From Billgrantia bachuensis (GTDB lineage: Bacteria > Pseudomonadota > Gammaproteobacteria > Pseudomonadales > Halomonadaceae), in the NCBI RefSeq assembly GCF_011742165.1, contig NZ_JAAQTO010000044.1, forward strand, positions 1-33,532: DNA of 33,532 nucleotides. Reading direction: 5' to 3'. Positions within the stretch are counted from its first letter, which is position 1, and each line of letters opens with the position of its first letter. A model generated the notes under the pieces. That model searched no databases and was not told the origin of the DNA. It worked only from the letters and a program-made list of their open reading frames with translations. Made by a program: the position numbers and the translations under genes. Positions 1-9,965 of this stretch are shown piece by piece.

Positions 1-547
1 AGGTACCCAGTGAAGAGCTGAGGTTGGGCACGTGGTCGGTGGTGGCGGCGTTGACCGAGAACAGCCGCCCCGGCACGTAGACCATCTCGGTCAGGGTGCC
101 GGCCAGCGGCATGTGCACGCGATGGTAATCCTTGGGCGAGAGATAGACGTTGGCATAGCTGCCGCCGCTGTAGCGCCGCGCGGCCTCGGCGTCACCGCCG
201 AGCAGATCGACCACGGAGAAGCGGTGCCCCTTGGCCTGCAGCAGGCGGTCCGCCTCGATGGGACCGAACTGTGAGATGTTGCCGTCGGCGGGGCAGAGCA
301 GGCCCTCGCCGAGGGGGCGTGCCTCCGGCTTCAGTGCCCGGGTGAAGAAGTCGTTGAAGGTGGCGTAGGCCGTCGGATCGGGCTCGGCGGCCTCGCGCAT
401 GTCGACCTCAAAGACCTTGATGAAGGCGCGGACCAGTGCGTTCTTCAGCCAGGCGACGCGACATTCAGCAAGAAAGCCCACCAGCCGCGACAGCAGGTGG
501 TGGGGGATCGGGTACTGGATCAGGGAAAACAGCTTGGCGGGGGTCAC
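1..547 (-). CDS. psd: phosphatidylserine decarboxylase proenzyme, 3' part missing
   Basis: Phosphatidylserine decarboxylase makes phosphatidylethanolamine at the inner membrane and uses a pyruvoyl group formed by self-cleavage. About 182 N-terminal residues are present. Visible family signatures are [22 protein letters not shown], the catalytic-region block DYHRVHMP and PGRLFSVN. The C-terminal self-cleavage site (LGST-type) lies beyond the window start, so activity cannot be judged. I chose a GTG start at 547 because the protein then begins like E. coli Psd, and a GAGGA ribosome binding site sits 11 bases upstream; no in-frame ATG fits. It is the third gene of the minus-strand run rsgA-rhodanese-psd, 139 bases after the rhodanese gene, so it may also have its own promoter. 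Confidence 0.93.
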   Translation of the reverse strand, partial: MTPAKLFSLIQYPIPHHLLSRLVGFLAECRVAWLKNALVRAFIKVFEVDMREAAEPDPTAYATFNDFFTRALKPEARPLGEGLLCPADGNISQFGPIEADRLLQAKGHRFSVVDLLGGDAEAARRYSGGSYANVYLSPKDYHRVHMPLAGTLTEMVYVPGRLFSVNAATTDHVPNLSSSLGT

Positions 548-573
548 GAAGGAGTCATTCCTCAAGAGGGGGT

Positions 574-616
574 GGAAGAAAGAAGAAAGAAGAAGGAAGA
601 GGGAAGAAGGAAGAGG
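574..616. repeat. 43-base uninterrupted purine tract between rhodanese and psd genes
   Basis: Every base from 574 to 616 on the + strand is A or G (GAA/GGA/AGA-rich). In the minus-strand transcript this is a CU-rich tract 27-69 bases upstream of the psd start. Part of it (597-607) is exactly complementary to 650-660, so an 11-bp stem with a 42-base loop is possible. No gene overlaps it. It is low complexity, and its function is unknown. Confidence 0.7.
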
Positions 617-686
617 CGAGCCCTTGCCCTGCCAGGTGCAAAGCACCGATCTTCCCTCTTCGAGCGGCGCAGCCGCGTCTTCCAGC

Positions 687-1517
687 TTACTTCTCTATCG
701 GCGTATCGTCGCGATTGCCCCACTCCTTCCAGGAGCCGGCGTAGCCGCGTATCTTCTCGAATCCCAGCGCCTTGCCCACCAGCCAGGTGAAGCCGCTTCT
801 ATGGTGGCTCTGGCAGTGTGTGACCACTTCCATGTCCGGCGTGAGCCCCAGCGCCTCGAGCTCGGTGACGAGTTCGGCGTAGTCGCGGATGCGCAGGGCT
901 CGCTCCTTGTCCATGGCCTCGGTCCACTCCATGTTCACCGCGCCGGGAATATGGCCGAGTTGGCGATTGTCGCCTTTCTCGCCGCGGTACTCTTCCGGCG
1001 AGCGGGCGTCCCATACCGCGAAGCCTTTCTCGTGGAGCCGCTCCTGCAGCTCGAAGCGGTCGATGGCCACCTCCGGATGCAGGATCTCGGCTTCGTAGTC
1101 GCTTGGCGTCGGCGAGGTCGGCTCATGAGCAACGGGCTGGCCGGTCTGACGCCAGGCGTGGATGCCGCCGTTAAGGTAGGAGTAGCGGGTATGGCCGATC
1201 AGCTCCAGCGTCCACAGCAGGCGCCCGGCCCAGCCGCCGCCCTCGTCGTCGTAGGCTATCACGTGGGTGTCGCGGGTCAGCCCGAGCGATGAGAACAGCT
1301 GCGACAGTGCTTCGGGACTAGGCACCTCGTTGGGGATTTCGCCTTCGCCACGCATCAGGCGGCGGTGATCGAGGAATACGGCGCCAGGGACATGCCCCTC
1401 CGCGTAGCTCTCTGCCTTGAGCGGCACATCGACGATCAGCAGCTGTGGATCGTCCAGGTATTCGGCGAGCTGTTCGGGTTCGACGATCAGCGGCAGCAGA
1501 TTCTCTTCGGAACTCAT
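687..1517 (-). CDS. rhdA: two-domain rhodanese (thiosulfate sulfurtransferase, RhdA type)
   Basis: This 276-residue cytoplasmic sulfurtransferase transfers sulfane sulfur from thiosulfate to cyanide or another thiol acceptor. It consists of two rhodanese domains: an inactive N-terminal one (about 1-145, with DHRR and an AYDDEGG block) and a catalytic C-terminal one (about 155-276). The active-site loop is CQSHHRS with Cys235, which resembles the CQTHHRS loop of Azotobacter vinelandii RhdA rather than the CGSGVTA loop of enteric SseA. The C-terminus YAGSW.EWGN is typical of the family. The ATG at 1517 has AAGGAG just upstream. It follows rsgA by 41 bases and precedes psd on the same strand. 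The symbol follows the loop type; SseA-family would be the broader name. Confidence 0.93.
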   Translation of the reverse strand: MSSEENLLPLIVEPEQLAEYLDDPQLLIVDVPLKAESYAEGHVPGAVFLDHRRLMRGEGEIPNEVPSPEALSQLFSSLGLTRDTHVIAYDDEGGGWAGRLLWTLELIGHTRYSYLNGGIHAWRQTGQPVAHEPTSPTPSDYEAEILHPEVAIDRFELQERLHEKGFAVWDARSPEEYRGEKGDNRQLGHIPGAVNMEWTEAMDKERALRIRDYAELVTELEALGLTPDMEVVTHCQSHHRSGFTWLVGKALGFEKIRGYAGSWKEWGNRDDTPIEK

Positions 1518-1558
1518 GGCGCTCTCCTTATCCTTTATAACTCGCGATGCAGGCCTGA

Positions 1559-2593
1559 TCAGGTCTCGCTGAGACTATCGACGATATGGCGATAGCTGGC
1601 AAAACGCTGAGGATGAATATCGCCACGCTCCGCGGCCTCGAGCAGGGCACAGCCCGGCTCATGGCGATGGCGGCAGTCGCGGAAGCGGCAGCGGCCGAGG
1701 AGATCGCGAAACTCGATGAAGCCCTCGGCGACCTGCTGCTCGTCCAGGTGCACCAGGCCGAATTCGCGGATCCCCGGCGAGTCGATCAGCTCGGCGTCGT
1801 CGGCGGCGGGCAACCGGTAGAGGCGTGCCGTGGTGGTGGTATGGGTACCCTTGCGCGAGTCCTTCGACAGCTCGCCGATACGCAGCGACTCATCGGGCAG
1901 CAGGCGATCGATCAGCGACGACTTGCCCACGCCGCTCTGGCCGACGAACACCGAAGTGCGCCCGCTCAGGCGTTCCAGCAGGGCGTCGAGCCCATCGTCG
2001 CGGGCAGTCGTCGTCGTCACCACCGGATAACCCAGCGCTTCGTAGCGGGCCAGCAGGGCGCGCAGCTCACCGCCGTCCGTGGGCAGCAGGTCGATCTTGT
2101 TGAGCACCAGCGCCGGAGCGATGCCGGTAGCCTCGGCGGCGACCAGGTAGCGGTCGATCAGGTTGGGATGGGGAACGGGTTCGACGGCAAAAACGATCAG
2201 TATCTGGTCGATATTGGCCGCCACCGGCTTGAGTTGACCGCGGGGGTCGGGGCGTTCGAGCACATTCTGGCGTTCGCTGCGCGCCACGACGACGCCTTCC
2301 ACGATATTCCCCGCGACGTCATGCGCGGCGCGCCAGATGACCCGGTCGCCGGTCACCAACCCTTCGAGGTTGGCGCGCAGATGGCAGCGCACCGTCTCGG
2401 CCTCGGCATCGCCCTGCACGTCGAGAGTACGACCGTAATGGGCAATGACGCGGCCAGGCCGTTCGGGGCCGTATTCGCCGGCGGCGAGCTTCTGCGAATC
2501 CATGGCGTCGCGCTGCTCGGCGCGCCGAGACCGCTCGGCCTGAACCTTTTCGATCCGCCAGCGCTGCTGGCGACTTAGCTTGCGTTTGCTCAT
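1559..2593 (-). CDS. rsgA: small ribosomal subunit biogenesis GTPase RsgA
   Basis: RsgA is a circularly permuted GTPase that helps late maturation of the 30S subunit. The 344 residues show an OB-fold region (about 45-115), the permuted GTPase motif order with NKID (165-168) before the P-loop GQSGVGKSS (218-226) and then DSPG (271-274), and a C-terminal zinc site C302-x4-C307-x-H309-x5-C315. The N-terminus is basic, as usual. It is the first gene of the minus-strand run and is divergent from orn across 89 bases. Rhodanese and psd follow; rsgA-psd proximity is common in gammaproteobacteria. Confidence 0.96.
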   Translation of the reverse strand: MSKRKLSRQQRWRIEKVQAERSRRAEQRDAMDSQKLAAGEYGPERPGRVIAHYGRTLDVQGDAEAETVRCHLRANLEGLVTGDRVIWRAAHDVAGNIVEGVVVARSERQNVLERPDPRGQLKPVAANIDQILIVFAVEPVPHPNLIDRYLVAAEATGIAPALVLNKIDLLPTDGGELRALLARYEALGYPVVTTTTARDDGLDALLERLSGRTSVFVGQSGVGKSSLIDRLLPDESLRIGELSKDSRKGTHTTTTARLYRLPAADDAELIDSPGIREFGLVHLDEQQVAEGFIEFRDLLGRCRFRDCRHRHEPGCALLEAAERGDIHPQRFASYRHIVDSLSET

Positions 2594-2610
2594 GGGCGCT
2601 CGAAGATCGT

Positions 2611-2629
2611 TACAATAGGAGGCATTGTA
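2611..2629. promoter_or_regulatory. mirror-symmetric -10 region shared by rsgA and orn
   Basis: TACAAT at 2611-2616 (+ strand) and ATTGTA at 2624-2629 (TACAAT on the - strand) form a perfect 6-bp inverted repeat with a 7-base spacer. Each arm is a good sigma-70 -10 box pointing at one of the two divergent genes. For the rsgA side, AGGACA (complement of 2647-2652) lies 17 bases upstream as a -35 box matching 4 of 6 consensus bases. The -35 on the orn side is weak. This is a prediction from sequence only. Confidence 0.5.
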
Positions 2630-2682
2630 CCCAGCGTGGCCCGACCTGTCCTGCTGCGCCCTTCAACCTGGAGCTTGCCCCA

Positions 2683-3267
2683 ATGCCGAATACTCCCGCG
2701 CCACGCGAGGATCTACTGGTGTGGATCGACCTCGAGATGACCGGGCTGGAGCCCGAGCGCGAGCGCATCATCGAGGTGGCCACCCTGATCACCGACAGCG
2801 ACCTCAACCTCATCGCCGAAGGCCCGGTGATTGCCGTGCACCAGTCCGATGACCTGCTTGCGGGCATGGATGACTGGAACCAGAAGACCCATGGCGAGTC
2901 GGGCCTGGTCGAGCGGGTCAAGCAGAGCCGCATCGATACCGCCGAGGCCGAGCGACAGACTCTCGAATTCTTGCAGCAATACGTTGTCTCGGGCTCCTCG
3001 CCCATGTGTGGCAACAGCGTCCATCAGGACCGGCGCTTCCTCGAGCGCGAGATGCCTGCACTGCTGGGCTTCTTTCACTACCGCAACCTGGATGTCTCGA
3101 CCCTGAAGGAGCTGGCCAAGCGCTGGAACCCGGGCGCGCTGGCCGGCTTCAGCAAGCGCAACACGCACCAGGCGCTGGACGATATCCGCGAATCGCTGGC
3201 CGAGCTGGCCCACTATCGCAATACGTTCTTGCGCTTGGCGGGCGGCGAGCGCGACGAGGAGGAGTAA
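2683..3267 (+). CDS. orn: oligoribonuclease
   Basis: Orn is the essential 3'-5' exoribonuclease that degrades 2-5 nt RNAs, including pGpG from c-di-GMP turnover. The 194-residue protein is a single DEDDh exonuclease domain. Asp16 and Glu18 lie in WIDLEMTGL, the second acidic motif is in [10 protein letters not shown], and the last motif HQALDD has the His and Asp five residues apart, as in E. coli. The ATG at 2683 has GGAG about 10 bases upstream. It is divergent from rsgA and ends 4 bases before the end of convergent queG. Its pGpG role is a functional link to the c-di-GMP-dependent polysaccharide operon in this window, but not a genetic one. Confidence 0.97.
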   Translation: MPNTPAPREDLLVWIDLEMTGLEPERERIIEVATLITDSDLNLIAEGPVIAVHQSDDLLAGMDDWNQKTHGESGLVERVKQSRIDTAEAERQTLEFLQQYVVSGSSPMCGNSVHQDRRFLEREMPALLGFFHYRNLDVSTLKELAKRWNPGALAGFSKRNTHQALDDIRESLAELAHYRNTFLRLAGGERDEEE

Positions 3268-3271
3268 GAAG

Positions 3272-4375
3272 CTAGGCTTGGCTGGCAATCAGCCTGCCAC
3301 GCTTTTCCCGCTGCCGCCCGAGTGCCCAGCGCACGTGTTCGCGCACCAGGTCGGAGGGATAGGCGAGGCGGGCGCGCAGTGCCGCTTCTACCGCTTCGCT
3401 CCAGGGCGCGTTGCCCAGTCCTACCGCCAGGTTGCGCAGCCAGCGCTCGTAGCCGATGCGTCGGATCGGGCTGCCGGCGGTCTTGTCGAGGAACTCCTCC
3501 TCGCCCCAGCCGAACAACGACACCAGGCTGGCGCGGTCGAGGTCGTGGCGCGGCGCGAAGTCGTCCTCCTGCGTGGCGCGGGCGAAGCGGGTGAAGGGGC
3601 AGACCAGCTGGCAGTCGTCGCAGCCGAACACGCGGTTGCCCATGGCCTCGCGGAAGCGCTCGGGAATGCTGCCGAACAGCTCGATGGTGAGGTAGGAGAT
3701 GCAGGCACGGGCGTCCACCACCTTGTCCTCGACGATGGCGCCGGTGGGGCAGGCCGTGCGACACGCACTGCAGCTGCCACAGTGTTCGGCGTCGAACGGC
3801 GGATCGACCGGCAGCGGCAGGTCGACGTAGAGCTCGCCGAGGAAGAACAGCGAACCGGCCCTGGGATTGAGCAACATGGCGTTCTTGCCCACCCAGCCGA
3901 GCCCGGCCTTGCGTGCCAGTGCCCGTTCCATGACCGGGGCCGAATCGACGAAGGCGCGATAGCCGAAGGGGCCGGCTTTCTCTTGGATCCACTGAGCCAG
4001 GGTCGCCAAGCGTTTGCGCATCAGCTTGTGGTAGTCGCGACCCACCGCATAGCGTGAGACATAGGCGGTTTCCGGCTGGCCCAGTACCTTGGCGCTCTCG
4101 ACCTCGGCGGGCAGGTAATCCAGGCGCACGCTGACGACACGCAGCGTGCCGGGCAGCAGCTCCTCCGGGCGTGTGCGCTTGGTGCCGTGCTTGGCCATGA
4201 AGCCCATCTCGCCGTGGTAGCCGGCGTCGAGCCAACGCTGAAAATGGCGCTCGTCCTCGGCCAGGTCGACGTCGGCGATGCCCACTTGCTGGAAGCCGAG
4301 TTCGCGGCCCCAGGTCTTGATGGTCGCGGCCAACTCGGCCAGCGCATTGTCGTCCAGGGTCGCAGGGTGGGGCAT
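3272..4375 (-). CDS. queG: epoxyqueuosine reductase
   Basis: QueG is a cobalamin-dependent iron-sulfur enzyme that reduces epoxyqueuosine to queuosine at the tRNA wobble position. The 367 residues show the N-terminal nitroreductase-like/cobalamin region (GFMAKHG, DSAPVMERALARKAGLGW.GKN) and a ferredoxin-type domain with cysteines 199, 202, 205 and 209 (CGSCSACRTACP) and 252, 255 and 259 (CDDCQLVCP). A C-terminal helical region follows. The ATG at 4375 has no clear Shine-Dalgarno sequence; a TATATT -10-like box (complement of 4396-4401) would give a leader of only about a dozen bases. It is divergent from nnr, an arrangement common in gammaproteobacteria. Confidence 0.96.
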   Translation of the reverse strand: MPHPATLDDNALAELAATIKTWGRELGFQQVGIADVDLAEDERHFQRWLDAGYHGEMGFMAKHGTKRTRPEELLPGTLRVVSVRLDYLPAEVESAKVLGQPETAYVSRYAVGRDYHKLMRKRLATLAQWIQEKAGPFGYRAFVDSAPVMERALARKAGLGWVGKNAMLLNPRAGSLFFLGELYVDLPLPVDPPFDAEHCGSCSACRTACPTGAIVEDKVVDARACISYLTIELFGSIPERFREAMGNRVFGCDDCQLVCPFTRFARATQEDDFAPRHDLDRASLVSLFGWGEEEFLDKTAGSPIRRIGYERWLRNLAVGLGNAPWSEAVEAALRARLAYPSDLVREHVRWALGRQREKRGRLIASQA

Positions 4376-4475
4376 GATCGAGAAAAAACCGGGTAAATAT
4401 ACAGCGGGGGGATTGGCGAGCGCACCACGGCGCTTACACTCCCATGATAAAGCAATGCTGGCAGGGAGACACTGA

Positions 4476-6038
4476 ATGCCCGGGAATCGTTCCGACGAAT
4501 CGCAGCTCGTGCTGCGTCCGCTCTATCGGGCCGAGCAGGTGCGCGAACTCGATCGCCGTACCATCGCCGCCGGGATCGAAGGCTTCGCGCTGATGCAGCG
4601 GGCGGCCACGGCGGCTTGGCAGAGTCTCAAGGCGCGCTGGCCCGGCGTGAAGCGGATCACGGTGCTGTGCGGCGGTGGCAACAATGGCGGCGACGGGCAC
4701 GTGTTGGCGGCGCTGGCATCTGTCGCCGGGGTCGAGGTACAGCGCATCGCGCTCAAGCCGGTAGCGGCGCTCGAGGGCGACGCGGCGCGTGCCGCCGAGA
4801 TGGCCACCGCAGCGGGGGTGGGCCTGGAACCCTGGTCCAAGGGAATCGTTTTTTCCGGCGAGGTGGTCGTCGATGCACTGCTCGGCACCGGCCTGGGGGG
4901 TGAGATGCGGGGCACATTCCGCGAAGCCATCGAGGCGATCAACGTCAGCGGACTGCCGGTACTGGCCATCGACGTCCCTTCCGGGCTTGCCGCCGATACC
5001 GGCGCCGCACTCGGCACGGCGGTGCGTGCTACGCGCACGGTCACCTTTATCGGTGACAAGATCGGCCTGCACACCGGGCGTGCGCCGGCGCTGACCGGCG
5101 AGGTCCACTTTCGCGCCCTGGGCGTCGATGCGCGCAGCCATGCCGACTTGGCGCCGGCCGCGGAACTGCTCGATCAGGACCTGTTGAGAATATGGTTGCC
5201 ACCGCGCAGCCGCGACGCCCACAAGGGGGCCATGGGCCACGTGCTGATTCTCGGCGGCGCGCCGGGCTTCGGCGGGGCGGCGCTGCTTGCCAGCGAGGCC
5301 GCGGCACGCCTGGGCGCCGGCAAGGTCAGTCTCGCCACGGCACCCGAGCATGTCACTGCCTGCCTGACCTACCGCCCCGAAGTGATGGTGCACGGCCTGC
5401 GCGGCGCCGCCGAGCTTGGCGACCTGCCCGGCAAGGCTGACGTCATTGTGATTGGGCCCGGGCTGGGGCAGGGTGCCTGGGGACAGGGCATGCTGCAGGC
5501 GGCGCTGGCCGAGTCCAGGCCGCTGGTGGTGGATGCCGATGGCCTCAACCTGCTGGCCTCGCATTTCGGCGGCCAGCGCCGTGACGACTGGGTCCTGACG
5601 CCCCACCCGGGCGAGGCGGGGCGCCTGCTGGGCTGTAGCGCGGCGGAAGTGGAGGCCGACCGGCCCGCGGCGGTGCGCGAACTGCAGCGGCGTTACGGCG
5701 GGGTGGTCGTGCTCAAGGGGGCCGGCAGTCTGGTGGCGGGGCCGGATGGCATGGCGGTGTGCCCTTACGGCAACCCTGGCATGGCCTCGGGGGGCATGGG
5801 CGACGTTCTCACCGGCATCCTTGGGGCCCTGCTGGCCCAAGGTCTAGCGCTGGAAACGGTAGCAAGACTCGGTGTCATGATTCATGCCTTGGCGGCCGAC
5901 ATGGCGGTACGCGACGCGGGGGAGCGTGGTCTGCTGGCTGCCGATCTGGCATCCTATGCCCGAGTTATCGTCAACCCTGGGTTCGAACCAGGGTTCCATT
6001 CGCTTGCAGGGGGCCATGATGCGCATAAGACTCGATGA
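4476..6038 (+). CDS. nnr: bifunctional NAD(P)HX epimerase / ADP-dependent NAD(P)HX dehydratase
   Basis: Nnr repairs hydrated NAD(P)H: the N-terminal domain epimerises R-NAD(P)HX and the C-terminal domain dehydrates the S form. The 520 residues fit the fused YjeF family. The epimerase domain covers about 15-215 with GGGNNGGDG at 66-74; the ribokinase-like dehydratase domain covers about 230-510 with HKGAMGHVL, LTPHPGE and the nucleotide-site motif GGMGDVLTG at 439-447. GGGAG is 8 bases before the ATG. It begins the long + strand run nnr-tsaE-amiB-mutL-miaA-hfq-hflX, and its end overlaps tsaE by 23 bases, which suggests translational coupling. Confidence 0.96.
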   Translation: MPGNRSDESQLVLRPLYRAEQVRELDRRTIAAGIEGFALMQRAATAAWQSLKARWPGVKRITVLCGGGNNGGDGHVLAALASVAGVEVQRIALKPVAALEGDAARAAEMATAAGVGLEPWSKGIVFSGEVVVDALLGTGLGGEMRGTFREAIEAINVSGLPVLAIDVPSGLAADTGAALGTAVRATRTVTFIGDKIGLHTGRAPALTGEVHFRALGVDARSHADLAPAAELLDQDLLRIWLPPRSRDAHKGAMGHVLILGGAPGFGGAALLASEAAARLGAGKVSLATAPEHVTACLTYRPEVMVHGLRGAAELGDLPGKADVIVIGPGLGQGAWGQGMLQAALAESRPLVVDADGLNLLASHFGGQRRDDWVLTPHPGEAGRLLGCSAAEVEADRPAAVRELQRRYGGVVVLKGAGSLVAGPDGMAVCPYGNPGMASGGMGDVLTGILGALLAQGLALETVARLGVMIHALAADMAVRDAGERGLLAADLASYARVIVNPGFEPGFHSLAGGHDAHKTR

Positions 6039-6519
6039 CGAAGACCGTCAGGTCGTCTTCGGGCAGTGCCTGGGTCGAGCCTTGGAGGGGCGAGGACGCA
6101 TCTATCTCGAGGGCGAGCTGGGCGCGGGCAAGACTACGCTCACCCGGGGCATCCTGCGTGCCCACGGCCATGCCGGAGCGGTCAAGAGCCCCACCTACAC
6201 GCTGGTCGAGCCCTACGAATGGCAAGGCGGGCGGGTCTACCATTTCGATCTCTACCGATTGGGCGATGCCGAGGAACTGGAGTTCATTGGCGGGCGCGAC
6301 CTGTTCGCCGACGATGCCCTATGCATCGTCGAATGGCCCAGCCGAGGCGAAGGCTGGCTGCCGACGCCCGACCTGACGATAGCCTTGTCACTCTATGGCC
6401 ACGGCCGATCGGCCCGGCTCGAAGCCCATACCGAGCATGGCCGGTCAGTACTCGAGGCGCTGGCGCGGGATACCGCCCTTGCCGACATGATCAGCGACGG
6501 AGAGCGTGAAACGCCGTGA
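6016..6519 (+). CDS. tsaE: tRNA t6A biosynthesis ATPase TsaE
   Basis: TsaE (YjeE) is the ATPase that works with TsaB and TsaD to form N6-threonylcarbamoyladenosine at A37 of ANN-decoding tRNAs. From the chosen start it has 167 residues, with Walker A GELGAGKTT at 33-41, KSPTYTLVEPY, the HFDLYRL block and EWPSRGEG near the end of the core. The reading frame is open upstream to 5884, but that part lies within nnr and is not TsaE-like. The ATG pair at 6016/6019 follows AGGGGG and matches the family N-terminus. It overlaps nnr by 23 bases and abuts amiB. Confidence 0.95.
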   Translation: MMRIRLDDEDRQVVFGQCLGRALEGRGRIYLEGELGAGKTTLTRGILRAHGHAGAVKSPTYTLVEPYEWQGGRVYHFDLYRLGDAEELEFIGGRDLFADDALCIVEWPSRGEGWLPTPDLTIALSLYGHGRSARLEAHTEHGRSVLEALARDTALADMISDGERETP

Positions 6520-7994
6520 TGAGTACGCGATATCTGCCCATTGGTCATGTCGGGCGAGCGGTCCGCTGCCACCTGTTGCTGGCCTTGACGTTGCTGACTG
6601 CCCTGGTTGCGCCCACCCAGGCGGCTCAGGTCGACAATATCCGCCTGTGGGCGGCGCCGGATCATGCGCGGCTGGTGTTCGACCTCTCCGACCATGCCGA
6701 GGCCAACATCTTTACGCTGGACAACCCGCGACGGCTGGTGATCGACCTCGACCAGAGCGGACTCGATACCGACCTGTCGAGCTTGGAGCTGGAAGGCAGT
6801 GCGATCACCGCGGTACGCAGCGGGGTTCGCGACGGTGGCGGCCTGCGCGTAGTACTCGACCTATCGCGCGAAGTCGAGCCGCGCCACTTCACCTTGCCAC
6901 CCAACGAGCAGTACGGCCACCGCCTGGTCGTCGACATGGAGTACCCTGGCGAGAGCGCTGTCCAGAACCCCATCGACCCGATCGAAGCGATGATCCGTGA
7001 ACAGGAGATCGCCGCCAATCGACACCACGGCGAGGCTGACGGCGAATCTCCACGTCTCGATCCTGAGGTGGTGGCGCAGCAGCCGGCGGCGCCGCATCCA
7101 CGGCGTGATATCATCATTGCCATCGACGCCGGTCATGGCGGCGAGGACCCGGGTGCCATCGGACCCAGCGGTACGCGGGAGAAGGACGTGGTGATGGAGA
7201 TCGCCCGGCGCTTGCAGCGCTTGGTCGACGACACCGAGGGCTTCCGAGCGGTGATGATTCGCGATGGCGACTACTATGTCGGGCTGCGTCAGCGCACCCG
7301 AATCGCGCGCGAGCAGAAGGCCGACTTCTTCGTCTCGATCCATGCCGACGCCTTCAATAGCCCGCGACCCAACGGCAGCTCCGTCTACGCGCTATCCCAG
7401 CGTGGCGCTACCTCGGAGACTGCCCAATGGCTGGCAGCGAGCGAGAACCAGGCCGACCTGATCGGTGGCGTGGATGGCAATCTCTCGCTCAACGACAAGG
7501 ACGAGGTGCTGCGCGGCGTGCTGCTCGACCTGACCATGACCGCTACCCTGAACGACTCCTTGGCCATCGGTGGGCAGGTTCTCGACCAGTTGGGGCGCGT
7601 CAATCGGCTGCACAAGTCACGGGTCGAGCAGGCCGGCTTCATGGTCCTGAAGTCGCCCGACATCCCCTCTCTGCTGATCGAGACGGGCTTCATCTCCAAC
7701 CCTGACGAAGAGCGCCGTCTGCGCGACTCGGGCCATCAGCAGCGAATGTCGGAGTCCATTTTCGAGGGTATACAGGCGCACTTTCACAGTAACCCGCCAC
7801 CGGCAAGCCTGCTGGCCTGGCAGCGCGACAACCAGCGTACGCCCTCCGGTAACGAGTACCGTATCCAGCCGGGCGATACCTTGTCACAGATCGCCGCACG
7901 CCACGGCGTGCCGGTGGCCCAGCTCAAGCAGGCCAATGAAATCAATGGCGACGTGATCCGCGTCGGACAGGTATTACGGATTCCCCGCTCATGA
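6519..7994 (+). CDS. amiB: N-acetylmuramoyl-L-alanine amidase, AmiB type
   Basis: This periplasmic zinc amidase cuts the peptide stem from peptidoglycan during daughter-cell separation. The 491 residues contain a signal peptide (hydrophobic stretch about 18-33, ending APTQAA), an AMIN domain (about 37-135), a linker, an Amidase_3 domain (about 190-415) with zinc-site motifs [17 protein letters not shown] and SIHADAF, and a C-terminal LysM domain ([13 protein letters not shown] to QVLRIP). The start is TGATG overlapping the tsaE stop; a GTG three bases earlier is an alternative. The stop overlaps the mutL ATG (ATGA). The amiB-mutL-miaA-hfq order is the classic gammaproteobacterial cluster. Confidence 0.96.
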   Translation: MSTRYLPIGHVGRAVRCHLLLALTLLTALVAPTQAAQVDNIRLWAAPDHARLVFDLSDHAEANIFTLDNPRRLVIDLDQSGLDTDLSSLELEGSAITAVRSGVRDGGGLRVVLDLSREVEPRHFTLPPNEQYGHRLVVDMEYPGESAVQNPIDPIEAMIREQEIAANRHHGEADGESPRLDPEVVAQQPAAPHPRRDIIIAIDAGHGGEDPGAIGPSGTREKDVVMEIARRLQRLVDDTEGFRAVMIRDGDYYVGLRQRTRIAREQKADFFVSIHADAFNSPRPNGSSVYALSQRGATSETAQWLAASENQADLIGGVDGNLSLNDKDEVLRGVLLDLTMTATLNDSLAIGGQVLDQLGRVNRLHKSRVEQAGFMVLKSPDIPSLLIETGFISNPDEERRLRDSGHQQRMSESIFEGIQAHFHSNPPPASLLAWQRDNQRTPSGNEYRIQPGDTLSQIAARHGVPVAQLKQANEINGDVIRVGQVLRIPRS

Positions 7995-9952
7995 CGGTAG
8001 TCGAAGAAACCCGGCGCATCCGCGTTCTCGATCCCAGACTCGCCAACCAGATTGCCGCCGGCGAGGTGGTGGAACGGCCGGCGTCGGTGGTCAAGGAACT
8101 GGTCGAGAACGCCATCGATGCCGGAAGCACCCGTATCGAGGTGGAACTGGAGTCCGGCGGGGCGCGGCTGATTCGCGTGCGCGACGACGGCAGCGGTATC
8201 GCCGAGGACGACCTGCCGCTGGCGCTATCGCGCCACGCCACCAGCAAGATCGCCTCGCTGGAGGAACTCGAGGGTGTGGCTAGCCTGGGTTTTCGCGGCG
8301 AAGCGCTGGCGTCCATCAGCTCGGTCTCGCGCCTCGAGCTCGTCGCCAACGTAGAGGACGACCCGCGCAGCGGCTGGCGCGTGGTGGCCGAAGGGCGCCA
8401 GATGGAGCCCCGCGTCAGCCCGGCGCCACATCCGCGGGGCACTTCGGTGACGGTGCGCGATCTGTTCTTCAACACCCCGGCACGACGCAAGTTCCTGCGC
8501 ACCGAGAAGACCGAGTACGGCCACGTTGAGGAAGCCTTCCGTCGTCTCGCGCTGTCGCGCTACGACATTGGCTGGGTGCTGCGCCACAACCAGAAGACCG
8601 TGCACCAGCTACCGGCGGGCGACGATCCCGCCCGCCGCGAGCGGCGTATTGCAGCCCTGTTGGGCAAGAGCTTCCTCGACAACGCCCTGCATCTCGATCT
8701 CGAGGCGGGCGGCCTGCGACTGTGGGGTTGGGTTGGCCTGCCGACCCACTCCCGCGCTCAGGCCGATCAGCAGTACTTTTTCGTCAACGGCCGCGTGGTG
8801 CGCGACCGGCTGGTGGCGCACGCCATTCGCCAGGCCTATCGCGATGTGCTTTTTCATGGGCGGCATCCGGTTTTCGTGCTCTATCTGGAGGTCGACCCCG
8901 CAGTGGTGGATGTCAATGTCCACCCCACCAAGCATGAGGTGCGCTTTCGCGATGGCCGCTTGGTCCACGATTTCCTCTTCTCCAGCCTGCACCGGGCGCT
9001 GGCCAAGGCACGTCCGGGGGGGCGCGAGCCGCACGAGGGCAGCGTAGCGGGGGCAGACGCCGCTGGCGAGACAGCCTCGGGCACCAGTCCCGACAGTGAG
9101 CGAGCGGTGCGTGAGCCTGCCGGACGCTGGCAGCAGCAGCCCATCAGGCTGCATGAGACGAGCGACCAGGCAGAGCGAGTCACGGCCGATCGCGTACGCG
9201 CCTTCATGAGCGGCTACCGCGCGCTGCATCCCGAACACGAGGAACACCTGCTCACACCCCAGCCTGCCGATGGGGAAACGGATCGCGCCATGGCAGCACG
9301 GCCGGTGCGAGAGGCCTCGGCCATGGCCGAATCGCCGGTATTGCCTGCAGCGGAAGAGGGCAGCGGAATACCGCCGCTGGGCTTTGCCATCGCCCAGTTG
9401 CACGGCATCTACATTCTCTCGCAGACGGCGCAGGGCATGATCATCGTCGACATGCACGCAGCCCATGAGCGTATCGTCTATGAGCGCATGAAGGACCAGG
9501 TGCATGGCGGGGCGCTGGAGGCGCAGCCGCTGCTGGTGCCGGTGTCGATGGCGGCCAGCCATGCCGAGGTGGCCACCGCCGAAGCCGAACGCGGCGCCTT
9601 CAGCCGCCTGGGTGTCGAGCTCGACGTGGCCGGTCCCGAGACCCTGCTGGTGCGACAGGTGCCGGCGCTGCTGGCCGATGCCGATGTCGAGCCGCTGATC
9701 CGCGACATGCTGAGCGACCTGGAGCGCTACGGCCGTTCCGATCGTCTGAAGGCTCGCATCGACGAGCTGCTGGCCACCATGGCCTGCCATGGCAGCGTGC
9801 GCGCCAACCGCCGCCTGACCACGGCCGAGATGAACGCCTTGCTGCGTGACATGGAGCGCACCGAGCGCAGCGGCCAGTGCAACCATGGCCGCCCCACCTG
9901 GACCGAGATGTCACTCAAGCAGCTCGATCGTCTGTTCCTGCGCGGGCAGTAA
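7991..9952 (+). CDS. mutL: DNA mismatch repair protein MutL
   Basis: MutL couples mismatch recognition by MutS to strand incision and excision. The 653 residues have an N-terminal GHKL ATPase ([10 protein letters not shown] at about 36-45, [16 protein letters not shown]), a transducer domain ([21 protein letters not shown]), a charged linker (about 340-470) and a C-terminal dimerisation domain. The C-terminus carries [12 protein letters not shown], which fits the endonuclease pattern DxHA-x2-E-x4-E with Met in place of the usual Gln, together with CNHGRPT near the end. This suggests a nicking MutL of the type found where MutH is absent. It overlaps amiB by four bases. Confidence 0.97.
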   Translation: MTVVEETRRIRVLDPRLANQIAAGEVVERPASVVKELVENAIDAGSTRIEVELESGGARLIRVRDDGSGIAEDDLPLALSRHATSKIASLEELEGVASLGFRGEALASISSVSRLELVANVEDDPRSGWRVVAEGRQMEPRVSPAPHPRGTSVTVRDLFFNTPARRKFLRTEKTEYGHVEEAFRRLALSRYDIGWVLRHNQKTVHQLPAGDDPARRERRIAALLGKSFLDNALHLDLEAGGLRLWGWVGLPTHSRAQADQQYFFVNGRVVRDRLVAHAIRQAYRDVLFHGRHPVFVLYLEVDPAVVDVNVHPTKHEVRFRDGRLVHDFLFSSLHRALAKARPGGREPHEGSVAGADAAGETASGTSPDSERAVREPAGRWQQQPIRLHETSDQAERVTADRVRAFMSGYRALHPEHEEHLLTPQPADGETDRAMAARPVREASAMAESPVLPAAEEGSGIPPLGFAIAQLHGIYILSQTAQGMIIVDMHAAHERIVYERMKDQVHGGALEAQPLLVPVSMAASHAEVATAEAERGAFSRLGVELDVAGPETLLVRQVPALLADADVEPLIRDMLSDLERYGRSDRLKARIDELLATMACHGSVRANRRLTTAEMNALLRDMERTERSGQCNHGRPTWTEMSLKQLDRLFLRGQ

Positions 9953-9965
9953 GGAAACGTCCCAA

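Noticed and set aside
399..1292. + strand frame through the purine tract and rhodanese gene
   Set aside because: It is Lys/Arg/Glu-rich from the purine run and then antisense to the rhodanese gene; there is no coding evidence.
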